A stretch of 64,000 bases of DNA. It comes from Amoebidium appalachense (taxonomy: Eukaryota; Ichthyosporea). The translations under genes were made by a program, and so were the position numbers. Below the pieces are notes generated by a model. The model did not search any database. It was given only the letters and a program-made list of their open reading frames with translations, and was not told the DNA's origin. Within the stretch, counting starts at the first letter, position 1. Each line of letters starts with the position of its first letter. This document shows positions 20,711 to 34,488 of this stretch, piece after piece. The stretch covers positions 8,804,001 to 8,868,000 of the forward strand of contig CAVNZM010000010.1 in the NCBI GenBank assembly GCA_963693365.1, read 5' to 3'.

Positions 20711-20944
20711 TGTGTGTGTGTATCAGAGAGAGAGAGGGAGAGAGAGGGGGGGGGGAGTGTGGGAGGGAGGGAGGGAGGGAGGGAGGGAGGGAGAGAGGGA
20801 GAGAGAGAGAGGGAGAGAGAGAGAGAAAGAGAAAGAGTGGTGTGTCTGTACATGTGTGTCTGTGTGTGTGTGTGTGTGTGTATGTGTATGGCATTGTGTA
20901 CGGTGTGTACGTGTGTGTGTATGTGTGTGTGTGTGTGTGCGTGC

Positions 20945-21021
<77 letters not shown>

Positions 21022-21291
21022 GTGTGTGTGTGTGTGTGTGTGTGCCCCCGTTTCTTGCTGATGCCAACCGGTGACTATAGTAGCCATGGTGGTGTCAGCA
21101 CTACGGCAATAGCAGTAACTCGTGCCAGCATCATATTCCAAATATTCTACGGGTTGAACTTCACTCGTGGTGGGAAACGGTTAAAAGAGGTCGTGCGGGG
21201 AAATATGCAAGCCCGGGCAAGGGAGGGATGTGAGTGCCAGAGTGTAGGGGGCAGAGATTTGGGGAGAGGAGAAACGGGAGGTGGGGAGGGG

Positions 21292-21322
<31 letters not shown>

Positions 21323-21371
21323 ACACGACCACCGATCTAATCGAAGGTTAGGTTTGGGAATGATCAGAACT

Positions 21372-21405
<34 letters not shown>

Positions 21406-22172
21406 AGGGGGCCGGGGAGGAAGGGGAGGGACACAACGAGTGCAGCTATAACTATCACTCAAGCGGTGTACATGTAGTATGTGTGGGGAGGGACGGTTGA
21501 GTTCCGGGGGGGAACGGGAGAGGGGGGCAATCGAGGGAACGACGTTGACCACCGATGACAGGTGGTGAGGGTGGGTTGGGGGGGGGGGGGGGGGGGGGGG
21601 GTGAGAGGGGAGTGGGGAGTAGGGGGAAAGCATCCGTGCAAAATATGTTAAATGGGGGGGGGGGAGGGTTTGGCCCTTAGTCTGGCACAGAATTTATTTT
21701 ACTTCTAATCCTCGCATCCCCCCCCCCCCCCCCTCCCCCCCCCCCCCCCCCCCTCCCCCCCCCCCCCCTTTTCAACCTTTTTAATGCAAGAGCGGCCTAC
21801 AACATCATCTGATGTGCCCTTACACTCTCTCTTACACGTTATCGTATTGCCGTGCTGTGTCAGCGGTTTCGGAAGCACATGCACTAAGCATTGGTTTATG
21901 GGGCACAGCGTCGAAACACGTGGCACTGCAGCACACATGTTATGAGTCAAGATGTGTGGTAGTGGCATATGCGTGCGCAGGGTAGGGTCATTGATGACGC
22001 CTAAAACACTTATGATGGGTCATTGCACTTGTAGATCAAATCGATCACTTTGCCACCGCGCGTTGGGCAAACCCAGCAGTCAGTGCCAACACCAAGCAGT
22101 GACTGAGGCGCTCATAGTATTAATTAGATGCAGCCTGGTGCCAGCATGACATGGGCCGGGCGCCGGGGGAGG

Positions 22173-22211
<39 letters not shown>

Positions 22212-22286
22212 TGGATCAGCTTGAAGAGTGGTGCTTCGTGGGCCGAGGGATTTTTTTTTCTTTTTTTCTTTTTTTTGTGTGTGTGT

Positions 22287-22330
<44 letters not shown>

Positions 22331-22451
22331 GGTGAGGGGGGGGGAGGGGGTACCGGGGGGAGGGAGAGGGCAAGAAGGTGGATCAGAATGGCAGACTTTC
22401 AGAGAATGGGTGCAAAGAGTGGGTGAGTGGCAATGCCCGAACTCGTATGGA

Positions 22452-22484
<33 letters not shown>

Positions 22485-22650
22485 CTAAGGGAGTTACCGG
22501 CCAAGATGGTGCAAAAAGTAGACAACTGGATGGCGTGATGGAGGAGCTGCGAGAACGGGCAGGCATCGTTCACATTGTCAATGATAGAGATCTTAAGGTA
22601 GGGGGTTGCCAAGTTGTGCACGTGGCAGGCGAAAAAATGTAAAGCTTAAG
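19782..22650. other. Unassigned region with exon-like islands
   Basis: Unique islands between repeat blocks: 20040-20215, 21050-21215, 21780-21960, 22380-22430 and 22490-22640. Several are open on both strands and flanked by usable splice signals: + strand GTGGCTG|GTATGT at 20207, GAGTGG|GTGAGTGG at 22420, CTTAAG|GTAGGG at 22596; - strand GGCCG|GTAACT near 22490. The minus reading of 20040-20200 (GKLEVLIGAEG, YIMVRGEKVKAIICG, YKALGGDVIELH) looks protein-like, as does the minus reading of 22500-22600 (ISIIDNVNDACPFSQLLHH). I could not match either to a family or join them with consistent phase. A real gene may lie here. Confidence 0.3.
20470..21050 (+). repeat. (GT)n, (GTGC)n and (GGGA)n compound repeat
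   Basis: (GT)n at 20512-20550, about 28 GTGC units at 20588-20710, GA/GGGA tracts 20725-20835, and (GT)n again at 20860-21045 with a GC core at 20943-20958. Confidence 0.9.
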
Positions 22651-22718
22651 TGTGCTTGTGAATGTGTCGCCCCGGGGAGGCAGGGGACAAGAGGGAAATG
22701 GTGGGTGGGTGGGTGGGT

Positions 22719-22815
22719 TTTTTTTTTTTTTTTTTTTTTTTTTTTGGGGGGGGGGGGGGGGGGGGAGGGGAGGGGGGGGGAGGGGGGGGGGGGGCACCCG
22801 TGGGGGGGGGGGGAG
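22719..22815 (+). repeat. Poly-T immediately followed by poly-G
   Basis: A T-run of about 27 nt passes directly into G-runs. It is the clearest example of the T-then-G order discussed in the findings. Related G-runs lie at 22171-22210, 22287-22329 and 22455-22483. Confidence 0.9.
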
Positions 22816-22899
22816 GGGGTTTAAACTTCCGGTCCGGGAGAATTTTGTGTGATTCTGAAAATTTCTAGAACATCATGTGCAGGCATGTGTAAGCATCCA

Positions 22900-23960
22900 G
22901 ATAATATGAGCAGTTATGCTGAAACCCGAAATATTGAGTGCAGATATATAAAAGCTCGAAATATCTTTTTTTCTTTTGACTCGGTTTTATTGATCCGTTG
23001 ACGAAGGCAACGTGCAGCCACAGGCTACATAACCACCAATAGAACTGAAAAAGCCAAAGCTACGAAATAAAAATAAAGCGACAAGTGACAAAGGACACCA
23101 GGCTGCGGGCAAAACCTTAAGTGTACGTGTATGCGTGAAACTAGTTTGCTCCAACTAGTCATATGCATCGATGTTGACCAGACCACACTCCGCAAGAAGA
23201 CATCATGACTGCTGCTTCCCAACAGGCCCCCCTCAAAACCTACCGAGGCAGAGCAAGCAAGTCAGCCTCTAAAAGAGCAATGCAGACCAAATCTGAGCTA
23301 AAAAACAATCCCAACGGGCCCGGCCCCTAGATAACCCGGAGAAACTGCATCTAGCTCTCTGATAAGGTGGCCTAGTTGTGGCAGGACACACAGAAAAACA
23401 CAATTACAGAATGCATGCAAGCAAACCCGGTCATTGCCATACGACTGGAGGCTAAGGACTGGCAGTCACTTGGAAAGCTCCCCGACGACCAAGTAGCCGC
23501 CCCTCCACTCACGCAGCGCAGAAGTAGCTGAAGAAGTTGCAGCAGCCCACCGCCAATAGGTCGCGTAGAAGCGTAGACAGCGTGTAGAAGTTACCATAGG
23601 TTGCAGTGGACCACCAGGCGTTGAAGAAACCACTTCTCAAGCGAGAAACTCCGCGAAAGGGAGATGCCCCCACACTCTCACAGCAATAGGAATACACCAG
23701 GCAACACCACACACACGCTGCAGTCACGTTCCCCTGAGTGGGACTCCCTCCCACCACAAAAAGAAGAAACGAAAGCCTTTATATACCTGCCATGGTGAAG
23801 AATTGGGAAAAAAAGTTGACGTGACAGCGAAGAGATCGAAGTGAAAGTGAAATATCGTGTGATGATATGTTAAAACTCGATATATTGTGTGCAGGTAATA
23901 ATACTGTGTGCAATAGTGAACCCCGAAATGTTGTGTGTACACATGTCGAAACCGGGTGCG
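22900..23960 (+). repeat. Degenerate minisatellite flanking R2 copy A
   Basis: Units resembling CGAAATATTGTGTGCAG recur on both sides of R2 copy A (about 22925, 22957, 23849, 23877 and 23922). R2 thus seems to have inserted inside a pre-existing, diverged tandem repeat. Confidence 0.45.
22958..23856 (-). repeat. Dispersed transcript-like repeat R2, copy A
   Basis: About 0.9 kb, near-identical to 58855-59868. Read on the minus strand it has a TATA box (TATATAAA, 23785-23778), a GTGAGT donor-like site near 23518, an AATAAA signal at 22991-22986 and an A-rich 3' end, so it is organised like a transcription unit or a retrocopied transcript. An 82-codon frame (23757-23509) ends LLRDLLAVGCCNFF; it lacks an ATG start and is shifted in copy B, so it is not a firm gene. 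GAAATATC flanks both ends (22958-22965 and 23849-23856), a possible target-site duplication, though the flanks are themselves repetitive. Confidence 0.7.
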
Positions 23961-23989
23961 TGTTGTAGCACCGGGTATCACAAGCTACC

Positions 23990-24680
23990 ATGATGACATA
24001 GTGCGAAAAAGCACATGTGATACCATTCTTAACGGACCGTTAAGGCCCACCATGTGGATGCTGTTGTGGGGATATGGGATATTTTGGAATCGTCTAACAT
24101 GGAGACCGACCCCCCCCTTCCCCCACTCCCCCACCAACCTCCGCATTGGCTGTATACGAAACCTTACTACCTCAGAAAAGACATATTATCGTAGACGTGT
24201 CAGGGCTTTAAACTGAGTCAAAAATATTGCCGCTGTGATGTCAAGCCCTGACTGTGAAACAGGGGAGGTGGTCGTGGTAGTTTAGGGTAGGTTAAGGGGG
24301 GTCGGGGGGAAGCCACACACTGTCAGAGGGTGAGGGGAGGAGAGGAAGGAAGGGGGGAGGGGGGGGGGGGGGGGGGGGGGGGGGGTTCTTTGTTCTGGGT
24401 TGCTACACTGTGCCGCACACCCAAGAACCTAACAGCTCATTGACTATTGAAGCCAGGCCACTGAATTTAAGGGGTGGCTGGCTTCACCCAAACCCACCAG
24501 AGATTGTACACACAGTTTTGCTCCAACCCACATAAGGTTTGCTAAAGCCCATCACTTTTGTATTCATATATGGTCTGTCTGCCCAGGCCGGCTGCAGGCA
24601 GGTGCCGAGTCTACCAAAAAAAACATACATTCAAATTTCAACCATGTGCCCCCCAGACGATTACTCAATATGTACAGACC

Positions 24681-24720
<40 letters not shown>

Positions 24721-24789
24721 GGGGCCACAAAATTCGCCCAGCTCCTTGCTCGTTGCTGATTCCTCCTGCCACAGATCACTCACGTAAGC

Positions 24790-24826
<37 letters not shown>

Positions 24827-25144
24827 CACACACACAGCTCGTGCCCACACACACAGACACACAGACATACACACACACACACACACACTCACACACCCAA
24901 AACCACACAATCACACACACCACAGGTGAATCCGAATCACACAGTGCTTAAAAAAATCCACACAACAATAAGCAGCAGTGTCTAGATTTGAGTGTTGGTC
25001 ATTTGCCAATGGGAATGTGGGAGGGCATGAGACTCAAAGGTGGTGGAGGGAAGATTATGCACATTTGCGCATGGCAAAGCCACAACGTGGATGGGACACC
25101 ATGTGCAACATGCAATGTGTTTGTGTCTTGGAGGAGGTGGCAAT

Positions 25145-25180
<36 letters not shown>

Positions 25181-25537
25181 TTGTGTGTTACATGATGTGT
25201 GATAGTCAGAATGTGTGTGTTCTTGGATATGTCCCTCTCCGTGTGTTTATGTGGTGGGGCAGCGGAAGCTGAAAATGCTTCAAATGCGGGGTGTGTGGGC
25301 TGCATAGAACAAGCAAGCATGGGGAGGAGGTGTTGACAGACAGCATATGTGCATCGGCTTAACCAAAGGTGTAGTGACTTTGTGTGTGTATGTGTGTGTG
25401 TGCGTGCGTCACTGTGTGTGTGGAGCAGGGGGAGCAAGGGGGGAAGGGAGGTGGAAGGGAAGAACACAAGGCAGGTATTGCGGAAGACCTACCACTATCC
25501 CCCCCCCCCCCCCCCCCCCCCCGCTCACCGTACCATG
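23990..25537. other. Spacer and probable MYCBP 3' flank
   Basis: G-run 24359-24386, C-runs 24681-24718 and 24791-24824, (GT)n 25148-25179. Short unique stretches at 24720-24790 and 24540-24660 are open on both strands, but I find no family and no consistent splice phase. No supportable gene. Confidence 0.4.
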
Positions 25538-28993
<3,456 letters not shown>

Positions 28994-31157
28994 TTTCGCT
29001 ACTGGGTCAGCTCCTTGCGCTCACTCGTCTGTGCCCTTGTTTTCGTCTAGCTGCCCTCCTGTCGGTCTCTCCTGAAGCTTAAACCCACCAAATTTAGCTA
29101 GGCTGGTATGATAATCTAGTATGCGTTGACTGGCACGTTGGCTGCTCTACTTTCACGGTGGATGCGCAACAGTCGCAATGCTCCTATCCCGTTATAGGTC
29201 ATTAGGTAAAACTAACGCAGGGTAGATGTAAACGGCAGCTATGGGACTTCAGTTGTGCTTCCTAGCTTGCAAAACTCAACCACCGGCCCACGGAGCTGGG
29301 CAGCCTGGACGGCCTGAGCCGCAGCTGGCATCAGCTGGAGGAATTCTCACGCGATAGATAACGAATAGCCGTGCCAAATACATGTATCTTTATATGGATA
29401 GGCTGTGTCACTGACATACTTGGGCGGTAACTTATACTTACCATGGCTGATGATGCCGCTGGCCCAAATACCGAGACAACAAAGGATGCCTTGCCGCCTC
29501 TTTTCCAGCAGTTGCACGTTCGGGGCCTGGGCCGCCTGGCCAACCCGGAAAACATCACCCGGTAGTTGCGAGTAGACTTGCGATTTTAGTAGAAAGCTCT
29601 GTCACGAGAATTTATGACACGCTTAGATAGTATGCGAAGCAAAACGCCTGTGTGCGTCTAAGCCGACGGAACCCTTTGCTCACATAAAAGAGCTGTTCTG
29701 GCCCAGATGGTCCAAGCCACCTTCCTCCCAACAGACCCAACCCACCTAGCAGAGCTTTGTATCGTTGGTGGCAATATGTGCCCCCCCTGGTGCAGACGTA
29801 TGCGATTAACAGACGCATCGCATTTTCCTGCTGGCTGAATACACCGCTCTGGCTTCCCAAGAGTTGAGAGGTGAGTGATGTGTATGATAAGTGGTGGGGG
29901 GCCAAAGTTGTATGATGAAAAATGCTGGGTCCCTTCTCAATCGTTCGTGCATGATGTGTGTTTATATTGCTTTTTTGCCTGCGTGTATTGCACGTCTTTT
30001 ATGCGCGTGCTGTACGTGTCTAGTACCTGCGTGTTCGCGTGTGTGGGTGCATGTTTTGTGTTTGTCAGTGTCTTTGCGTCCTGTCTGTTGTGCGCGTTTT
30101 TTTCACTGTTACGTGTGTTTGAGTGTGCGTGATGCACATGCTTGCGAGATGTAGTGTGTTTCTCTTCATGCACGCAAACTCGTTTGTGTGAGTGCTGCAA
30201 CCATCCAACGGAAAGCCGCATGGAGGTATCTTGTGTTTGCTTTTGCTTTTTGGGAACTCGACTTTGCATCGGAACGTATAGGGTTTGCACACGTTTGTAT
30301 CTGTTTGTATGTGTGTTAATAACGTTGTGTTGTTATGGGTCGACGTGTTTTTGTTTACTTGCCCGTGTACAACGTGGCCTAACCTCCTGTGGCTGATAGT
30401 GGCGGTGGGAAGCCTCAGCTTCTTGTGTTACTCTGGGTGGTGGGCAAAGTGCCGAAAAAGGCATGTGGGTAGGGCATGATGCATAGAAGGGTGTTTGTCA
30501 ATGCTTATCATCACTGAAACGCCTGCACTCACAGCATATATGTGGAGGGAAAGCGGGTGGTGGTGGTGCTGGTATGTGTGTGTGTGTGTACACGTGTGTG
30601 TGTGTTTGGGGGGGGGGGGGGGGGGAGGGGGGGGAATGTTGTATGAGAATGGTAGGGGCCATTGAAGAGAAAGGAAGGGTGTTTGTAAGTAAGGGAGGTA
30701 GGGTAATGTGTAAGGTAGATAAGTTTAGACAAACTTGAGGGTCTGTCAACCATCCGTGCTGGATGGAAAGGATGTTGTTTTTGGCAAGTTTTTTGCAATT
30801 GGTTGATTTAGGTGATTGTGGAGAAGACTAAGGGGAGGGCACCGACGCGCGCCCGGAGGGGAGAGGGGGGTGGGGGGGATGGGGAGGACAAGCAGATGTG
30901 CCGGGTGTATCTAGCCATTTTCGTAGCTCTCATGAAAGCTGTGTGGCTTGGGCCTTTTTTCTTCTCTACCTCGTTAACGTGCTTTTGCCCCCCCCCCCCC
31001 CCCCCCCCCCCCCTTTTTTTTTTGTGTTGTGGTAATCGTCAGCAACACACAATAACTCCCATATCAATATATTATGCATATGCAACCTCTCTAGGCACAT
31101 GTGTGTTCCATGCATACACACACGCACTCACCACTGTTCCCTCCTGCAGGTTGCACC
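28994..31157. other. Spacer between MYCBP and the 31.2-kb gene
   Basis: Mostly unique from 29050 to 30550, then a G-run 30608-30636 and C/T-runs 30988-31021. A small ATG frame at 29443-29565 is listed separately. A stretch near 30811-30910 (open, basic: VEKTKGRAPTRARR, then GTGTAT donor-like) could be a 5' exon of the next gene, but this is unproven. Confidence 0.4.
29443..29565 (+). CDS. Possible small protein or first coding exon
   Basis: An ATG with Kozak context (TACCATGG) opens a 40-codon frame, MADDAAGPNTETTK…, that ends at a TAG which itself overlaps a donor (ACCCG|GTAGTT at 29562). It may be a complete microprotein or an exon whose continuation I did not find; phase does not fit the exon at 31150. 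It lies 450 bp from the divergent MYCBP start. No family recognised. Confidence 0.3.
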   Translation: MADDAAGPNTETTKDALPPLFQQLHVRGLGRLANPENITR

Positions 31158-32259
31158 ATGGCTACTGCCCCCCACCCACTTACGGCCCAGCAGCCAGCAT
31201 ACGGTCAGGTATCGGGCCAACAGCCCGGCCCGGCCCTACCCAACCCGGCTTCGGCCCCCTCGATGGTCCAGCACGCAGCCACAGCCCCCCAAACCATGTT
31301 TGCTGGGTGGGCACCTAGCCACGGTGTGGGCCAGTACCCCGTGTACGTCACCATGCCAACAGCAGCGCCCGGCCCCCATTGGCTCAGCAATCCACTCGTG
31401 GCCGTGCAGTCGCTTCCCTAATTTGGGCATGCAGCACCCTTCCCTTGCGGCTCTTGTCTACCCACAGCCACCCGGCACACAGCCACGCCTCACGGGGGCC
31501 AGCATACAACTACCCCCCCAGCTGTTGGGCCAGCACACAACAAACAACGTGGGGGGCAGTCACAGTGCAAGCATGCCCCCCCTGCACACACACGTACAGA
31601 CAGTCGCACCGGGAAGTGTTATGTACACACAATCCCCAAACACCATGGCCGCCCAGGCAGGCCGGCCCATGCAAAATGAAACACAGCCGCCGTTCCTGTA
31701 CGGAGGGGAGGGAGGGTTGCCCCCCCTGGATGTGGATATGGATGGGGGGGAGGGTGAGGGTGATGGTGCATATGACGTCGGTCTGTTTGAGGGAGAGGGA
31801 GAGGGGGATGAGGGGGAGCAGCCGCATGAGGCAGGAGGGAGGAAGGGGAAGGGGGGCCAACAGGCAGCAAGGAAGAACAGTGCACCACCAGTGCGGTATG
31901 AGGTCTATGCACGTAAACTGGACGAGTTGGTGAAGAGAGACGACACGGGCAAGGACCTGGCCCTGAGGGCATTCCGCCTGCGGCTTTTTTTCCAGCTGGT
32001 GGCCATGGGCAGGAAGAAGGAGCAGGCCAGGGTAGAAATAGCAACCCTGTGCGGCAAGGGCGAATACTGCTCCAGGCAGATTAGGCGCGATGCAACAGCG
32101 TACATAGCAACAGGCACCCTGCCTGACGTGCCCAAGCATGGGGGTCCCAGGAAGAAGGGCACTAGCACAAAGCCGCCAAAACAGAAACAGGCCCAGAGGG
32201 AAGAGGTGCCTGAGAACAGACACATATGGGTCCAAGAGTATATGGGGCCACGGGTGTAG
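31158..32259 (+). CDS. Gln/Pro-rich acidic protein, +1 frameshift, unrecognised
   Basis: The ATG at 31158 (CACCATGG) opens a Gln/Pro/Ala-rich frame that stops at TAA 31419-31421. The continuation to 32259 is in the +1 frame: skipping one C of CCC (31416-31418) turns LP-stop into LPNLGMQHPS, with the same composition on both sides. The joined product would be about 366 aa: Q/P-rich residues 1-175; an acidic Gly/Glu/Asp block around 180-220; a basic stretch; then a helical region with RYEVYARKLDELVKRDD, LRAFRLRLFFQLVAMG and YCSRQIRRDA, and a Lys-rich tail. That C-terminus resembles a helix-turn-helix, as in a transcription factor or a transposase N-terminus, but I recognise no family. The exon begins after a good acceptor at 31149, so a 5' untranslated exon is likely. 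Confidence 0.6.
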
Positions 32260-34488
32260 GGGGAAGGGGGGGGGGGGGGGGAATGCAGGAATGACACATT
32301 GGAAATTTTTAAAAACATGTTAAATAAGTTGTAGATGTGTGCTAGTGTCTAGAAATTGTCGAAACATGATTGTTCCCATTGCAAATTTAGCGGTCTTGTA
32401 AATTGTGGATTTTTCACGCAGTTGCTCTGAGACTCTCACAAATGTAGCGGTTCTTTAAATATTTCACGTCACATCACTGACGCTAACGGTTCTCTGTGTA
32501 CATATAATACTATCAATACATATGGCTCATGGCACAAGTTGCTATTAAAGTTTCAGCAGCTTTTTCGTAGGTCGTGGGTTTAACATGTTGGCCCTCCAAC
32601 TTTCTCAAACTCAAAGGGCACACATGCACCTGCTCCATAGCCACCTGTCCCTGCCCCGCGTGCACTTGCATATATGCTGTGCCCGTGCAAAGTTTTGCCC
32701 ACCTTACCCTACGCATCGCTTTCTAAGCCAAACGTTTCCCTTAGCTATAGGCTTTGCGCGTCACCATGGTCACCCACATCATCCGGAGTGTGACTATGCA
32801 TGGGTAGCACCGGTGGTGACTTGGCCATTTGGCAATGCATGTGACATGCACGCCGGGCCCCAATATAAAAAAACATAGCTATCAACCATAGCTTAGCTGT
32901 GTGCCAAGGCTTTCGAATCTACAAACACTTAATCAAACCCAGACCTGGTAAATGGCCACACTTTGGCATGCACCCAGTGGAGTCTCCCTCTATGTGACGT
33001 CATAATATCCCTCCCCTGTGTGGAGGGCCTGTTTGGGAAGCTCCTTGTGTTTGATGACGTCACTAGAATTTGATGACGTATGTTGCTGTGCTGAGTTGCA
33101 GGACATATCACTCTTGCACAAGATCTTGCACATACACCCTACAGTAAATTTGTAAATCGGCCACCGTGTTAATTCGGCCACCTTTTGGATTTCAATCGCT
33201 AAGCTAGCCTAAAGTGCAGGGTACCTCTAGAGAGCAATTTTCCTTCAACTTTCCAGCGATACTAAGAAAGCGCTTACGCTGCGAAACCTATGAGAGCGAC
33301 ACCGCTTACAAGGACGGTTTGTCAAGTTTTTTTAAGACTGAGGAATCCGGACTGCCAATTTGGCCGAATCTGACCGATTCCCGCCCGGGGTGGCCGATTT
33401 ACCACAGATCAAAAATTTACCACCAGAATTCATCAACGGCGTCGCAAGCAAAAAAACATACTTATATGCAACTCTACATATGTACATGCTTAGTAGAAAT
33501 AAAAGATATAGTATTTTTCTTATTTATAGTGATTTTTTTTTTCTTTTTCGTATAGTATACTTCTATAGTTCTCTAGTCACCGCCCGTACATGGTGCGAAA
33601 GGGTGGCCGTTTTAGGCAATTTACTGTACTGCGGATGGCACAGTACTACGGAAGTAAAAGCAGAAAACATATACCCTGTTCATCTAGAAGGTCTTACGGT
33701 GTAGCCTTACACAGCCCCCCGGCAAGTGTAGTGTAACTCTAGCTAGCAGGCGGAAGCAGGGTCAGTAGGTGAGGGCACTAGGCACAAGAGTGTCGGAGGC
33801 AGACAGCCTTGGGGCTAAAAAGGGACACGTTGGGTGTGGGTAGGGTGGGCGGCACGCCTGGGCACGACACAGACAGGTGAGCACGCACAGGCACGTGAGG
33901 CAAGCGCAGACGGAGGCGGGGCAGGCGCACGCTATGAGGTATGGGACTGTGAAGAGGTCGCACATATACGTGTGCATGGGGGTTGAACACGCACGGGTGT
34001 ACGTGTGCCTTGACGGCCTACTTGTCTAAGTGTACAAATAGGTGTGCACGTGCTTGTGAGTGGGCTTGGGTTTGTGGTCTAGAGGTATTAGTGATTATGT
34101 GCGGGAGCTTTGTGTGCATGTGCTTGGCATTTGTAACTGACCTCTGCTTCCTCACTCGTGTTACACCGCCGTGGCCAAGGAATCGAGCCCAGAATGCTTG
34201 TGTGCGCATGCCAGTGGCGCATGCGTTTGTTTGTACATATGTGCTTTAGTGCATGTAGCACCCGCTTGTGTGCTGTCCTCTCGAAGCAACGGCTTCTTGC
34301 TTGCGTTTGTGTGTTCATGTACACACATGGTGTGTGTCTGGACCAACCGGAGGGAAGTACGTGCAGACTCTAATGGTTGCCGGATTGTTTCTTGGCCGTA
34401 AGCTCCGCACTTGCACATATGGCGTTCCAACCCCCCTGCGTCTCTGTGCTCTGTGCTCCCAGCATACTCACGTGCAGCCCAACAGACC
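32260..34488. other. Spacer upstream of the F-box gene
   Basis: Almost free of simple repeats apart from a G-run at 32266-32281. Three TGACGT sites cluster at 32995-33079. GT/TG-rich sequence from 33990 to 34440 may hold 5' untranslated exons; an acceptor-like CCCAG lies at 34458-34462 and CGTGCAG at 34472-34478, just before the ATG. No coding exon recognised. Confidence 0.45.
32995..33080. promoter_or_regulatory. Cluster of CRE-type TGACGT(CA) sites
   Basis: TGACGTCA at 32995-33002 and 33055-33062, and TGACGTA at 33074-33080. Such bZIP sites also occur in the HUS1 intron island (9036) and upstream of UBE2J (58459). Which gene they control is not clear; the F-box gene ATG is 1.4 kb downstream. 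Confidence 0.45.

Noticed and set aside
31099-31415. In-frame N-terminal extension of the 31.2-kb gene without a frameshift
   Set aside because: The frame is open back to 31099, but its product over this stretch is Arg/Pro/Ser-rich and unlike the downstream protein, while the other frame has a Kozak ATG and matching Q/P-rich composition. Kept only as an alternative.
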